Shown here piece by piece: positions 1 through 6,798 of a DNA stretch of 32,068 nt (position 1 is its first letter; each line of letters starts with the position of its first letter). The position numbers and the translations under genes were made by a program. The DNA is from a virus: the IMG/VR virus record IMGVR_UViG_3300037497_000050, positions 1 through 32,068 of that record, one strand, 5' to 3'. The notes beneath the pieces are model-generated. The model searched no databases. It saw nothing but the letters and a program-made list of their open reading frames with translations, and was not told the DNA's origin.

Positions 1-943
1 TGCGGCTCGGTTCCGTAATCCCCAGCTCCATCTTCGTCCGCCGCACCATGAAGGGCTTCAACTCCCAGCGCAATAGCAGCGGACGTCGTGTCCCTAAGAT
101 CTCATAGCCACCGAAGTGCTTGGCCACGGCCTTCACATGCTGACCCCAGAAGCGCCAGAAGGATGTGTAGACGTTGGGATAGAGGAAGCGCAACAGCGAG
201 AACAGCTCGTCGGGACTGTTGGCGTAGGGATGTGCGGTAAGTGCGAGGCGGCAGTGGGCTTCAAGCTCGAACAAGGTGGCGGTACGTTGCGCCTTGCGGT
301 TCGTGTACCAATGCGCTTCATCGGCGATTACGACATCCCACGGTTGAGCGAGCATTCCGTCTGCCGCATGTACCATGGCCTCGTGATGGGCGATGACCCA
401 TCCGTTCCGTGTGCTGAGCTTGTGCACTTGCTCGGCGACGGTGCCGCGCACGATGCCGATCTTCATAGCGGCCGCATCCCACGTGCGTAATGCGCGACGC
501 CATTGGTACTTCGCCGAGTTGGGACAGAGCACGAGAATGCGTGCGCGAGTGATATCTCCTTCATGGTTGAGATGACGCAGCGCCCACTTAATCGCGATCG
601 CCGTCTTCCCAACGCCTGGTGGATCGGCGAGAAGGAAATGCTTGTGCCCACTCAACGCCATATAGTCGAGCGCCGTGCGCTGGCGTGGGAAGAGCGCGGG
701 GTCACCAGGTGCGTCTTCAAAGCGACGTTGTACGATCAGTTTCTCACGCAACGCGATCGCCTCGTTCAGGCGTTGCGTGCACGTACGATCCAATCGAATG
801 CCGACTCGCTGAACCGCGGCCTTGAGAATGGATTCTTGGATGGGTGCTTGTCGACGCTCGGCCATGGCTGGTCCAATGATGTCACCCATCGCGTACGTGT
901 CGCGTTCATCCCAGCGGAGACGATCGTGACGTTCGCGAATCAT
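1..943 (-). CDS. SNF2/DEAH-type helicase, 3' end cut by window edge
   Basis: This is an ATP-dependent superfamily 2 helicase or translocase of the SNF2/DEAH kind, as found in phage replication and early modules. The 314 visible residues contain a Walker A motif DPPGVGKT (residues 107-114), a Walker B/DEAH box VVIADEAH ending near 211, and a motif III-like LTAHP (235-239). The RecA-like C-terminal lobe (motifs IV-VI) must lie beyond position 1, so the gene is partial. The ATG at 943-941 forms an ATGA overlap with the stop of the upstream gene, implying translational coupling. About 100 residues precede the ATPase core and match nothing I recognise. The helicase fold is seen directly in the motifs. 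A role in replication or recombination is inferred from the family and from the PC4-like gene in the same block. Confidence 0.85.
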   Translation of the reverse strand, partial: MIRERHDRLRWDERDTYAMGDIIGPAMAERRQAPIQESILKAAVQRVGIRLDRTCTQRLNEAIALREKLIVQRRFEDAPGDPALFPRQRTALDYMALSGHKHFLLADPPGVGKTAIAIKWALRHLNHEGDITRARILVLCPNSAKYQWRRALRTWDAAAMKIGIVRGTVAEQVHKLSTRNGWVIAHHEAMVHAADGMLAQPWDVVIADEAHWYTNRKAQRTATLFELEAHCRLALTAHPYANSPDELFSLLRFLYPNVYTSFWRFWGQHVKAVAKHFGGYEILGTRRPLLLRWELKPFMVRRTKMELGITEPSR

Positions 944-1257
944 CGACCTAGCTCCTGCTTCAGCTGATCGATGCGTGCTTGGACCCGTTGGCGTGCGGCG
1001 AGGGTCTTCCGTCGTGTGAGCGCCCATTCCAACCGCCGCAACGTCTTGGGCACCAATGTGGCGGACGCTGCGTTGGATCCCGCTTTCGGACGGGAGCGAT
1101 TGGAATGGACGGCACGACGGGTGGCGCGTTCCGCTTCGTACGTGCGTACACGATCGGCAATGATATGCTCAGCGGTTTCACCACGCCAGAAAGGTGCCGT
1201 GCGGTCAAGCACCTTGGGATGTTGTGACACGATGCGGCGTTGCTGACCGTTGTGCAC
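940..1257 (-). CDS. Small basic hypothetical protein upstream of the helicase
   Basis: A 105-residue Arg-rich protein of unknown function. The GTG start at 1257 is preceded by GAGG about seven bases upstream, and the TGA stop overlaps the helicase start (ATGA at 943-940). That chain pattern recurs through the whole block and supports this frame over the overlapping 123-residue frame at 960-1331. The C-terminal third (ALTRRKTLAARQRVQARIDQ) looks like an amphipathic, possibly coiled-coil helix, and the middle is rich in Arg, Ser and Ala. The basic charge could suit nucleic-acid binding, but no family is recognised. It is probably co-translated with the helicase. Confidence 0.6.
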   Translation of the reverse strand: MHNGQQRRIVSQHPKVLDRTAPFWRGETAEHIIADRVRTYEAERATRRAVHSNRSRPKAGSNAASATLVPKTLRRLEWALTRRKTLAARQRVQARIDQLKQELGR

Positions 1258-1412
1258 GGTGAACCTCGAGAAGGACGGTGTGACTCAGCCCCAACTGAAC
1301 GGGGCCGACGCGAACAGGTAGTATATGTCACGGGGCAGGGCGCTGCTAGGGGCAGGCCCGAACGACGAGCGGCCAGGGTAGTTCGGGGTTACCCTGACCG
1401 TCGTTGGGTCCG

Positions 1413-1745
1413 TCAGGCCGCAGCGCGAGCCAGGCGGCGGATGAGGCGGTTGCAGCTGGACAGCCTGGCCGCGATGCTGTCCTTCCCATTCTCACGTGCC
1501 GTCGCGGCCACGTCGTTGATCGTGTCGCGGAACGCGGTGAGTTGCTTGGCGCTGAGCGCATCACCAGCCGCGAGGGACGCGGCCATCGCCTTGATCTTGC
1601 CGTTGCTGCTGCCCGACGCGAGCAACGCTGCGCTGGCGGACCTCGCCGCCGAACGGCCTTCGCCCTTCACCTTCTTGGTCTTCACCTTCTTGGAACCCTC
1701 GGCCGACTTGGCGGGTGCGGCGTCAGCCTTTGCGGACTTCGACAT
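1413..1745 (-). CDS. Nested in-frame start: Lys/Ala-rich 110-aa protein
   Basis: An internal ATG at 1745-1743, in the same frame as the 280-residue ORF, is preceded by AGGAGGT at 1759-1753 with a seven-base spacer, among the best ribosome-binding sites in the block. The product would start MSKSAKADAAPAKSAEG, then a Lys-rich stretch, then an Ala/Ser/Arg-rich probably helical region ending RRLARAAA. It would be strongly basic, and nucleoid-associated or DNA-binding behaviour is an inference from composition only. The SD bases encode the Gln-Glu-Val of HQEVPP in the long product. If this is the only real start for the segment, the long ORF is a lost-stop fusion. Confidence 0.55.
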   Translation of the reverse strand: MSKSAKADAAPAKSAEGSKKVKTKKVKGEGRSAARSASAALLASGSSNGKIKAMAASLAAGDALSAKQLTAFRDTINDVAATARENGKDSIAARLSSCNRLIRRLARAAA

Positions 1746-2255
1746 CGGTGGAACCTCCTGGTGGCTCGCGGTGAGCCGGATGAGTTGTTTCGCGAACGCC
1801 TGCGTGTCGTTGCCCTTCGGGCGTGTGGCGCCTAGTTCGCGGATGGCGTCACCGACGAGCGGAAGTTCCGCTTTCTTTAACCTACTGCAGAAATGCTGGA
1901 TCGTCCAGCCCCGGAGCGTGAGCTGTTCCCGGAGATCATCCCAGGCTCCAATAGGCTCACGGTCACCATCTCCGAAGCGTGCAGGGCCGAGGGCGTTCGC
2001 GTCCAGGGACGTTGACGCGGCGATCCATCCAGCATGTCGACCTCCCGTATGATCGGCGTACCAAATGGGCAGGTCACTCCTGATGCCGACGGGATGGGTG
2101 CCTGGGCCGTGCGGATCAAGGCCATCGGGCACCACGGTGACCACACTGTTAGCGGGAAGCACCAATGCGCTATGCTTGGCAGAGCCTTTCACGCGCCAGC
2201 TGCCAATCACGAGCGCCGGAAGTGGCAAGCGATACGAGCCGATGAGCTTCTTCAT
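1413..2255 (-). CDS. Hypothetical early protein with a Lys-rich C-terminal half (280 aa)
   Basis: Unknown function. Two parts are visible. Residues 1-170 look like a globular domain with Trp and Gly (for example WYADHTGG, GWTIQHF). Residues 171-280 are Lys/Ala/Ser-rich (KKVKTKKVKGEGR) followed by an Ala-rich helical tail that resembles small bacterial DNA-binding tails in composition only. The ATG at 2255 sits in an ATGA overlap with the upstream PC4-like gene and has GGAG about nine bases upstream. Oddly, a perfect AGGAGGT lies inside the gene seven bases before an in-frame ATG at 1745, so a second, shorter product is likely. An alternative reading is two ancestral genes fused in frame by loss of a stop. 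The next gene downstream begins after a 155-base gap in which I see no convincing gene. Confidence 0.7.
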   Translation of the reverse strand: MKKLIGSYRLPLPALVIGSWRVKGSAKHSALVLPANSVVTVVPDGLDPHGPGTHPVGIRSDLPIWYADHTGGRHAGWIAASTSLDANALGPARFGDGDREPIGAWDDLREQLTLRGWTIQHFCSRLKKAELPLVGDAIRELGATRPKGNDTQAFAKQLIRLTASHQEVPPMSKSAKADAAPAKSAEGSKKVKTKKVKGEGRSAARSASAALLASGSSNGKIKAMAASLAAGDALSAKQLTAFRDTINDVAATARENGKDSIAARLSSCNRLIRRLARAAA

Positions 2256-2602
2256 GGTAGCATCTCCGCCCCGAAGGGTCCAAGTGGATGTGCGCTTGCG
2301 AGAGAAAGGTTCGTGGATGCATGCTTCATGTGGACGATGTGTCGTGAAAGGGCTTCGACAATGCTTTCGATCTGCTCAGGTGGAATACGCAGCCCCTTGG
2401 CCGACGGACGCCAGGCGCGGGTGCTGCCGTCCGCGTCGTAGTCGAGGACAAAGCGCCGCACGTCCAGCACCCTGCGACCTTCATATGTGCTGATCGTGAT
2501 CAACCCTGCCTGGTGTTCGCCCAGCATGAACGAGTGCAGGAGAATCATATCGGCCGCGACCTGCACGATCGGATGGCCACGGAAGAAGTGCTTGAGTTTC
2601 AT
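2252..2602 (-). CDS. PC4-like (transcriptional coactivator p15/YdbC) ssDNA-binding protein
   Basis: A 116-residue protein whose middle matches the PC4/p15 fold in pattern. Beta-strand segments around LITISTYEGRRVLDVRRFV are followed by an acidic turn (DYDADGS). Then comes the lysine-glycine-isoleucine-like element SAKGLRIPPEQIESIVEAL, corresponding to the 'KKGI-L--EQW--L' helix of PC4. PC4 proteins bind single-stranded DNA as dimers and occur in phages and bacteria, where they assist replication, repair or transcription. The start used is the ATG at 2602, in an ATGA overlap with the upstream stop; a second ATG six bases earlier is possible. The longer open frame to 2872 overlaps a better-supported gene. 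Assignment is by motif pattern, without a search. Confidence 0.6.
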   Translation of the reverse strand: MKLKHFFRGHPIVQVAADMILLHSFMLGEHQAGLITISTYEGRRVLDVRRFVLDYDADGSTRAWRPSAKGLRIPPEQIESIVEALSRHIVHMKHASTNLSLASAHPLGPFGAEMLP

Positions 2603-3012
2603 GCGCATGCCTGGATGGTGGTGAGCCGACGTGGTGTCTCGCGTGAGGCGATGTTCTTCTTCATGTTCTTCCATACGTGCTGTGGTGGCTCGGTGGGTGG
2701 CCCGTGCCGTGACGCGAGCAGGAGTTCGCGATAGCAGATTGCGCCCACCTGTACGATCTTCATCTCCTTCTGCCAGCGCTTCTTCTTCTCGAGCTTGCGC
2801 CGCACGCGATCCATGAGGCGTTGCGATGGCCAGCGCTGCAGGCTCGTCTTCGTGAAGGTCACTAGCTCCCATTGCCGACGGGTGGTGTGCCAGTGATAGA
2901 CGGCGTAGATCGTCACGCGGTCATGGAGCGCCGTCGGGTCCACATACCGACGCTTACGCCGCCGGATGGCGCGGAGATCTTCCTGTGCCTTCTGGTGGAT
3001 GTGTTCAAGCAT
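2599..3012 (-). CDS. Basic hypothetical protein (137 aa)
   Basis: Unknown function. The ATG at 3012 has AGGAG about seven bases upstream and overlaps the upstream gene by eight bases; the stop is in an ATGA overlap with the PC4-like gene. The protein is strongly basic, with clusters IRRRKRRY near residue 20 and RRKLEKKKRWQKEMK around residue 75, and many aromatic residues between them (YAVYHWHTTRRQWELVTF). The pattern suggests a small nucleic-acid-binding protein, but no recognised domain supports this. A single Cys near the middle makes a zinc site unlikely. Confidence 0.65.
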   Translation of the reverse strand: MLEHIHQKAQEDLRAIRRRKRRYVDPTALHDRVTIYAVYHWHTTRRQWELVTFTKTSLQRWPSQRLMDRVRRKLEKKKRWQKEMKIVQVGAICYRELLLASRHGPPTEPPQHVWKNMKKNIASRETPRRLTTIQACA

Positions 3013-3208
3013 CGAGGTACTCCTGAGAACGAAGGACGAGAATGTGTGCGAGGGAATCGATCATGCGTTCAAGGTGTGTGATCTCAGCTGCCCTTTTGTC
3101 AGGAAACCGCTGCTTATTTTCTTTCAAGAGGGATTTCAGTCCACTGATGAGAAGCACCAGGTCCTCATGCCGCATGATAAATGAACTAGCAATGACTGTG
3201 CAACTCAT
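3005..3208 (-). CDS. Small helical hypothetical protein (67 aa)
   Basis: No recognised family. The protein is probably all-helical: a hydrophobic helix (DLVLLISGLKSLL) followed by charged heptad-like segments (KRAAEITHLERMIDSLAHIL), consistent with a small coiled-coil. The ATG at 3208 has GGAGAG close upstream and lies in an ATGA overlap with the stop of the membrane-protein gene. A later ATG (MRHEDLV) is possible but has a weaker site. It overlaps the following gene by eight bases. Confidence 0.6.
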   Translation of the reverse strand: MSCTVIASSFIMRHEDLVLLISGLKSLLKENKQRFPDKRAAEITHLERMIDSLAHILVLRSQEYLDA

Positions 3209-3435
3209 GGTGTCTCTCCTTCACGCCGCTGTTCCCGAACCCACGCCTCGGCCCTCGCCTTATCTTTCATGCGGACCCGCGCCTTTTCAAGATCGCGTTC
3301 ACACTGCGCCTTGGCCTTACGTTCGAGACTATGCACGGTGTGTAGTGGATCAGTGGCCCGGTGTGCCAAGATGAGGATCAACAGGAAGATGATGAAGATG
3401 ATCCCGGTGCCGACCCAGTATCCAAGGTATGCCAT
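3205..3435 (-). CDS. Small single-pass membrane protein (76 aa)
   Basis: One clear N-terminal transmembrane segment (roughly residues 7-25, GTGIIFIIFLLILILA) is followed by a highly charged, probably cytoplasmic helix of alternating Arg, Lys, Glu and Ala (ERKAKAQCERDLEKARVRMK). This resembles small phage membrane proteins of unknown role. A spanin or holin function is not supported, because it sits in the early-type block and has one TM segment and no lipobox. The ATG at 3435 lies two bases after the upstream stop with GAGG upstream; the stop is in an ATGA overlap with the next gene. Confidence 0.65.
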   Translation of the reverse strand: MAYLGYWVGTGIIFIIFLLILILAHRATDPLHTVHSLERKAKAQCERDLEKARVRMKDKARAEAWVREQRREGETP

Positions 3436-3437
3436 GA

Positions 3438-3608
3438 TCAGAAGCCTCGCTTGGTGGAAGGAAACACGATAGCTTCAACGGCAGCCTGTGCGTCGAAGAG
3501 GTTGGGCGTGAAGGCCGTGCCCAGCCCGTTCGGGAGGGTCACGTGCCAGGCGTTGTCACGGTACGTCAGGCGTGCGGCGATCTCTTCGAGCTTGCGGAGG
3601 GTGATCAT
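3438..3608 (-). CDS. Small hypothetical protein (56 aa)
   Basis: A complete short gene starting MITLRKLEEIAARLTYRD and ending STKRGF. The ATG at 3608 is in an ATGA overlap with the upstream gene's stop, and GGAG lies seven bases upstream. The stop is two bases before the next start. The predicted fold is a helix, then a short strand pair (AWHVTLPNGLGTAF), then a helix. No family is recognised. The coupling on both sides is the main support. Confidence 0.6.
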   Translation of the reverse strand: MITLRKLEEIAARLTYRDNAWHVTLPNGLGTAFTPNLFDAQAAVEAIVFPSTKRGF

Positions 3609-3856
3609 GACACTTCTCCGCTGCGCAGCAACTTCGCTGCGCAGAAGGCGAAGTCGAGCGAGCAGCGGAACTCGAGATGCTGAGCTCGCGTCATGCGGCG
3701 AGCGGGGCGTTGCTTACCGCGCTCAACCATCGCTCGCGCATGGCGAACGTTGTGAGAGATGACGTCGCGCAAGTACGCGGCGGGTGTTGCGGGCTTTCCG
3801 ATCGCGGTTGCGAAGCGCGGAAGGAAGAAGCGCAAGGTGCGTTCTGCTTCACTCAT
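3605..3856 (-). CDS. Basic hypothetical protein (83 aa)
   Basis: Unknown function. It is Arg/Ala-rich and mostly helical (TLRFFLPRFATAIG, RHARAMVERGKQRPARRMTR), with two Cys residues in the last 20 residues. The ATG at 3856 is in an ATGA overlap with the preceding gene and has GAGGG about eight bases upstream. The stop overlaps the next start in the same way. No domain is recognised; nucleic-acid binding would be a guess from charge alone. Confidence 0.6.
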   Translation of the reverse strand: MSEAERTLRFFLPRFATAIGKPATPAAYLRDVISHNVRHARAMVERGKQRPARRMTRAQHLEFRCSLDFAFCAAKLLRSGEVS

Positions 3857-4626
3857 GGCGTTACCCTCTGTGAGTTGTAGACCTGCTCCTGCACGAGCGC
3901 CTTGCGCGCCAGCCGCTTGGCCTTCTTGACGCTCCGTTCTTTCTTAAGAGCGACCGTCCCGCGCTTCATCTGCTCCTTCACCTCCTTCACCTCGCGCTTG
4001 ATCCGCTTGGCGCTCGCGCTGTCCTCATACCGCCGCAAGCGCCCGTCGGGAATCCCGAGCGGCATGCGGACCAGGAGATCAGCCCGTTCGGTGGGCTTGG
4101 CCTCAACGTACCGCTTGCCCGTCTTCGGTGACGTGTAGATCAGGAGCTTGGTCTCTCGCCAGCCCACGGTCTTCGGCTCCCCGTCCACCTTGATCCGTAC
4201 CGTGGCGGGGACGATGATGCGCTCCACGGGCCAGCCGCGGGTAGTCTTGATCCGCTTGGCCTTGGCGTCGAGATCGCGGGGGACGGCGGGTGCCCCTGGT
4301 TCTCGAGGCGTGGCCGACTTGCCGCCGAACGGTTGCGTGGACCCTCCCGCGCCTGTGGCTCGGAGCTCGCGGAACTTGGCCTTGCCGCCTGCCGCGTCCG
4401 TGAGGAGACGCCGGAGCTGTGAGCGCGTCATCTTGAACTCGGTCACCAGCTCGGCGATGCTCGTGCCGTTACGCCAGGCGGTGAACGCCTCAGGCTCCTT
4501 GCTGACCTTCTCGACCTTCGGCTTGACCTTGGCTTGCTTGATGCGCGTTAGCTCCTTCTTGATCTTCGGGTCTTTCAAGAGCTTGGTGACACGTTCCTGC
4601 TTGGTGTGCTTCTTGACCTTTTTCAT
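3853..4626 (-). CDS. Lys-rich basic protein with a possible HTH segment (257 aa)
   Basis: No recognised family. The N-terminal ~45 residues are almost entirely Lys-rich (MKKVKKHTKQERVTKLLKD). Residues about 54-80 (TSIAELVTEFKMTRSQLRRL) have the spacing of a helix-turn-helix. The region around 125-200 looks like a compact beta-rich domain (TVRIKVDGEPKTVGWRETK, LLIYTSPKTGKRYVEAKPTE). The C-terminus is again basic and helical. The ATG at 4626 has AGGAG about nine bases upstream. A DNA-binding, nucleoid-like or regulatory role is inferred from charge and the HTH-like pattern. The stop is in an ATGA overlap with the next gene. Confidence 0.65.
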   Translation of the reverse strand: MKKVKKHTKQERVTKLLKDPKIKKELTRIKQAKVKPKVEKVSKEPEAFTAWRNGTSIAELVTEFKMTRSQLRRLLTDAAGGKAKFRELRATGAGGSTQPFGGKSATPREPGAPAVPRDLDAKAKRIKTTRGWPVERIIVPATVRIKVDGEPKTVGWRETKLLIYTSPKTGKRYVEAKPTERADLLVRMPLGIPDGRLRRYEDSASAKRIKREVKEVKEQMKRGTVALKKERSVKKAKRLARKALVQEQVYNSQRVTP

Positions 4627-4654
4627 AACATGCTCTCCTGAGCAGTGAGTGGAC

Positions 4655-4819
4655 CTACGCCAACTTCTCGAGCCTGAACTTTACCTCTGGTGCCGACGCG
4701 GCACGGAGCGCGGACAACCGCCGCTTGGCCCGTCCAGGCCGTGTGGTCGCGAGCGGCACGTACTCCACCTTCACCGACTTGCCCTTGATGGGCGTGATCT
4801 TGATGATGCGAAAGCTCAC
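4655..4819 (-). CDS. Small basic hypothetical protein (54 aa), GTG start
   Basis: A short gene read as MSFRIIKITPIKGKSVKVEY and onward, ending RLEKLA. The GTG at 4819-4817 overlaps the upstream TGA (GTGA), and AGGAGG lies six bases upstream, which decides the start. The product is basic, with an N-terminal beta-hairpin-like pattern (alternating hydrophobic residues) and an Arg-rich middle. No family is recognised. Confidence 0.6.
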   Translation of the reverse strand: MSFRIIKITPIKGKSVKVEYVPLATTRPGRAKRRLSALRAASAPEVKFRLEKLA

Positions 4820-5193
4820 TGGGCCTCCTGGAGCTTGGTCGCGAAGATCACCGTCTGCTGACGGGTGCTCGGGACGATGACGCCCAGCTGGATGAGGTAC
4901 TGATCCAGCTCAGCCGTAGCCGTGGGCTGCGTCCGATCGGGAAAGCGGCCTTTCTGCTGCCCCTCCCAAGCCAGGGCGTAGTCCCATACGATGGCGCGGC
5001 CCACGCGCTCGGCCGTCAGTCTGGCCAAGGCCGCGTGTTGATGCATGCCGTTCTGCATGAACCGCAAGGCGGCCAGGCGCTTTGCGTTCTCGACGTCGGT
5101 CATGGCGCTGGTGGGTAGCCCAGCCAGGGCGAAGGCCCGTGCCACGAGGAGCGCGGCCAAGTTGACTTCGAGATTGTAGTTGATCCGTGGCAT
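4816..5193 (-). CDS. Hypothetical protein (125 aa)
   Basis: Unknown function. Composition is ordinary and largely helical, Ala-rich in the N-terminal half (LAALLVARAFALAGLP) with no clear membrane segment. The middle (QHAALARLTAERVGRAIVWD) and C-terminus (LDQYLIQLGVIVPSTRQQ) give no recognised motif. The ATG at 5193 lies two bases after the upstream stop; its ribosome-binding site is weak (a run of G), so it is probably translated by coupling. The stop overlaps the next GTG start. Confidence 0.6.
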   Translation of the reverse strand: MPRINYNLEVNLAALLVARAFALAGLPTSAMTDVENAKRLAALRFMQNGMHQHAALARLTAERVGRAIVWDYALAWEGQQKGRFPDRTQPTATAELDQYLIQLGVIVPSTRQQTVIFATKLQEAQ

Positions 5194-5195
5194 GT

Positions 5196-5345
5196 TCAGT
5201 TCCCCCAGAAGTGTGAGTGGAGCGTATCGAGAGCTTCGAGATACTCGGCGCGCGATGCCGACGTCAACGTCAGTCGGTCACACGACACCGCCCGGAGGGT
5301 CCATTCCCCCCGGACGGCCGACGCCAGTGCGATGATGACGCTCAC
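5196..5345 (-). CDS. Small hypothetical protein (49 aa), GTG start
   Basis: Read from the GTG at 5345, the protein begins MSVIIALASAVRGEWTLRAV and ends HSHFWGN. The GTG overlaps the stop of the preceding gene (GTGA), the arrangement used by its neighbours, with AAAGGT just upstream. The longer open frame to 5669 would cover both the next gene and the promoter at 5615-5643, so it is not accepted. No family is recognised. Confidence 0.5.
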   Translation of the reverse strand: MSVIIALASAVRGEWTLRAVSCDRLTLTSASRAEYLEALDTLHSHFWGN

Positions 5346-5551
5346 GAGACCTTTGATGCCGACTTCACGAGCTTGTAGCCTGGGACGCGGTTGAGCGCCT
5401 TCTCGACCGTGGCCAGAGTGGACGGCGTGACCGCTGCCGGATCGCAGGCGGCGATGAACGTGGTCCGGAGGTAGTTCCGGATGATACGGCGAGCGATGCG
5501 GGGATTGAACGTAGCGGCGGAAGCCGTGGCGACCTTCGAGACCTGCGACAT
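5342..5551 (-). CDS. Hypothetical protein (69 aa), first gene after the 5.6-kb promoter
   Basis: Unknown function. The ATG at 5551 has a perfect AGGAGG six bases upstream, the best start signal in this stretch. It is the first gene downstream of the promoter, with a leader of roughly 57 bases. The protein is basic and helical in the middle (PRIARRIIRNYLRTTFIAAC), followed by a second helix (STLATVEKALNRVPGYKLVK). Being first in the transcript and well initiated, it is probably abundant early, but that is inference. Confidence 0.65.
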   Translation of the reverse strand: MSQVSKVATASAATFNPRIARRIIRNYLRTTFIAACDPAAVTPSTLATVEKALNRVPGYKLVKSASKVS

Positions 5552-5614
5552 AGTTCCTCCTGGGAACTAGTGAGTGGTGCCGGACCGGAGCCGATTGCCC
5601 TGGCCGACGTGATA

Positions 5615-5643
5615 AACATAACACACCGTCCCTAGCTTGTAAA
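5615..5643 (-). promoter_or_regulatory. Sigma70-like promoter for the distal early block
   Basis: On the minus strand a -35 box TTTACA (5643-5638) and a -10 box TATGTT (5620-5615) are separated by exactly 17 bases. Transcription would start near 5608 and run leftward into the gene beginning at 5551. The surrounding stretch is AT-rich compared with the genes on both sides. This suggests a host-polymerase early promoter dividing the left block into two units. Confidence 0.65.
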
Positions 5644-5687
5644 GGACTTTTTTTGATCAGGTGGGGCAACGACTTACAGCGGAGGCA

Positions 5688-6158
5688 TCACAAATCTGAC
5701 TCGGCCTCCCCCGCCAGTTGCCATAGGCCGCGGATGATCCGTTCTCGACCGTCCGGCTTCAGCTGGAATACGCACACGCCACCCTGCAACAGGATAGCAA
5801 TCCCCGCGTGGACACGGTACGGCGTCCGATAGTACACCACGCTCACGCCACTATTGAGGACGGCCTTCGCACATGGGCTACACGGAGCCACCGTCGTGAA
5901 CAGCCGCTTCTCGGGGACCGTGCCTGGCGCTTTCAGCAAGGCGTTGATCTCGGCATGCACGCAGCCGCACGGTGGATCGGGCGTGTCGCATTGGTTGGGC
6001 AGGCCAGCCGCGTTGCCGTTGTAGCCAATCCCGAGGACTTGGAGAAGTCCCGCATCCGTCACGAGCGCTCCAACGGCCTTCCGGCTGCAGAGCGAGCGCA
6101 GGGCGAGGACTTCAGCCATTCGCATGAAGGCTTCGGCGCGGGAGATGCGCGTCATCAT
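5688..6158 (-). CDS. dCMP deaminase-like (cytidine/deoxycytidylate deaminase family)
   Basis: A zinc-dependent deaminase of the CDA fold, most like phage deoxycytidylate deaminases, which convert dCMP to dUMP for dTTP synthesis. The catalytic HAE motif is at residues 68-70 (CVHAEINALL) and the PCSPC zinc motif at 92-96. Both are intact, and the length (156 aa) is normal for the family. The GYNGN near residue 45 and the GCVHAE spacing also fit. The ATG at 6158 is in an ATGA overlap with the upstream HTH gene and has a purine-rich GGGGAGGGG before it. The last residues lie about 45 bases upstream of the next promoter. A role in phage nucleotide supply is inferred from the family; substrate specificity (dCMP versus another cytidine form) is not proven. 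Confidence 0.85.
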   Translation of the reverse strand: MMTRISRAEAFMRMAEVLALRSLCSRKAVGALVTDAGLLQVLGIGYNGNAAGLPNQCDTPDPPCGCVHAEINALLKAPGTVPEKRLFTTVAPCSPCAKAVLNSGVSVVYYRTPYRVHAGIAILLQGGVCVFQLKPDGRERIIRGLWQLAGEAESDL

Positions 6159-6370
6159 TTCTTACCCCTCCCCTTGGCGATCCACGCACGGACCTGCTTC
6201 TCCTCCACCAGATAGTGCGGTTCGTCGTAGTGCGTCGGGCCAAAGGCACCCGTAAACATCAGGTCACGCGCCTTGTGATAGCGCAACTTCGTGAGCGCTG
6301 CCACCTGCACCGGATTGATCCAGCCCACCAGCTCGGGCTTCGCCTCTTTGAGTATCTTCGTCGGAGGCAT
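6155..6370 (-). CDS. Small excisionase/MerR-like winged-HTH protein (71 aa)
   Basis: The pattern NPVQVAALTKLRYHKARDLM, then a Gly/Pro turn, then HYLVEEKQVRAWIAKGRGKK, matches the small winged helix-turn-helix proteins (excisionase/AlpA/MerR-like) that bind DNA and end in a basic tail. In phages such proteins act as directionality factors or small transcription regulators. No integrase is visible here, so a regulator is the likelier role. The start is in a TAATG overlap with the upstream gene and has GGAG five bases upstream. The stop overlaps the deaminase start. It is a candidate ligand for the operator-like repeats at 7466-7675, by inference only. Confidence 0.6.
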   Translation of the reverse strand: MPPTKILKEAKPELVGWINPVQVAALTKLRYHKARDLMFTGAFGPTHYDEPHYLVEEKQVRAWIAKGRGKK

Positions 6371-6798
6371 TACAGCTCCGCCGCAATCTGCGCCACGTCC
6401 GTACTATCAGCCACCGGACGTTCGGCCGGCTCATTTGGGAGCTGATTGGCGCTGACTGCCGCAGCCGCGGTACGTTCCTTGATGCGTTCCAATCGCTTCT
6501 TGTCCAAGGCGAGGTGCTCGGCTTCAATCTTCCCGAGGACGGGGTAGCTCCTCGCCCAGCGTCGGAGCACCTCGGTGTTGTAGTTCACTTGGGCGACCAG
6601 GGTACGGATCGTCACGTCGCGCTCCGTAATCCGGTCCATCAGGAAGCGATCGCTGGCACGGAGCTTGCCGATGGCGTGCGTCACCGTCAGCAGGTCGCAG
6701 GCGACGCGCACGAACCAGCCGTGGATCACGTTGAGCAGCCGTCGTGGGAGCGTGCGCAAGCGTGCCCAGCGCCAGGGCTGCAATGCAATTCCCGTCAA
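6370..6798 (-). CDS. Hypothetical helical protein (142 aa), TTG start
   Basis: Unknown function. The N-terminal half is Arg/Trp/Leu-rich and the second half forms long charged helices (HLALDKKRLERIKERTAAAA), likely a coiled coil, ending in an acidic tail. The open frame extends to 7026, but that extension covers a better gene in another frame and has low-complexity composition. I therefore place the start at the TTG (6798-6796), which overlaps the upstream TGA as TTGA, in line with the overlaps elsewhere in the block. Its ribosome-binding site is weak, so coupling is assumed. A later ATG (MDRITERD) is the alternative. Confidence 0.5.
   Translation of the reverse strand: MTGIALQPWRWARLRTLPRRLLNVIHGWFVRVACDLLTVTHAIGKLRASDRFLMDRITERDVTIRTLVAQVNYNTEVLRRWARSYPVLGKIEAEHLALDKKRLERIKERTAAAAVSANQLPNEPAERPVADSTDVAQIAAEL

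Noticed and set aside
5641-5654. Rho-independent terminator AAAG-GA-CTTT plus T-run
   Set aside because: The stem is four A/T-rich bases with a two-base loop, so it is not stable; the T-run overlaps the promoter upstream region.
5196-5669. Long 157-residue frame
   Set aside because: It runs through the promoter and the well-initiated gene at 5342-5551; only its last 49 residues, from the GTG at 5345, are accepted.
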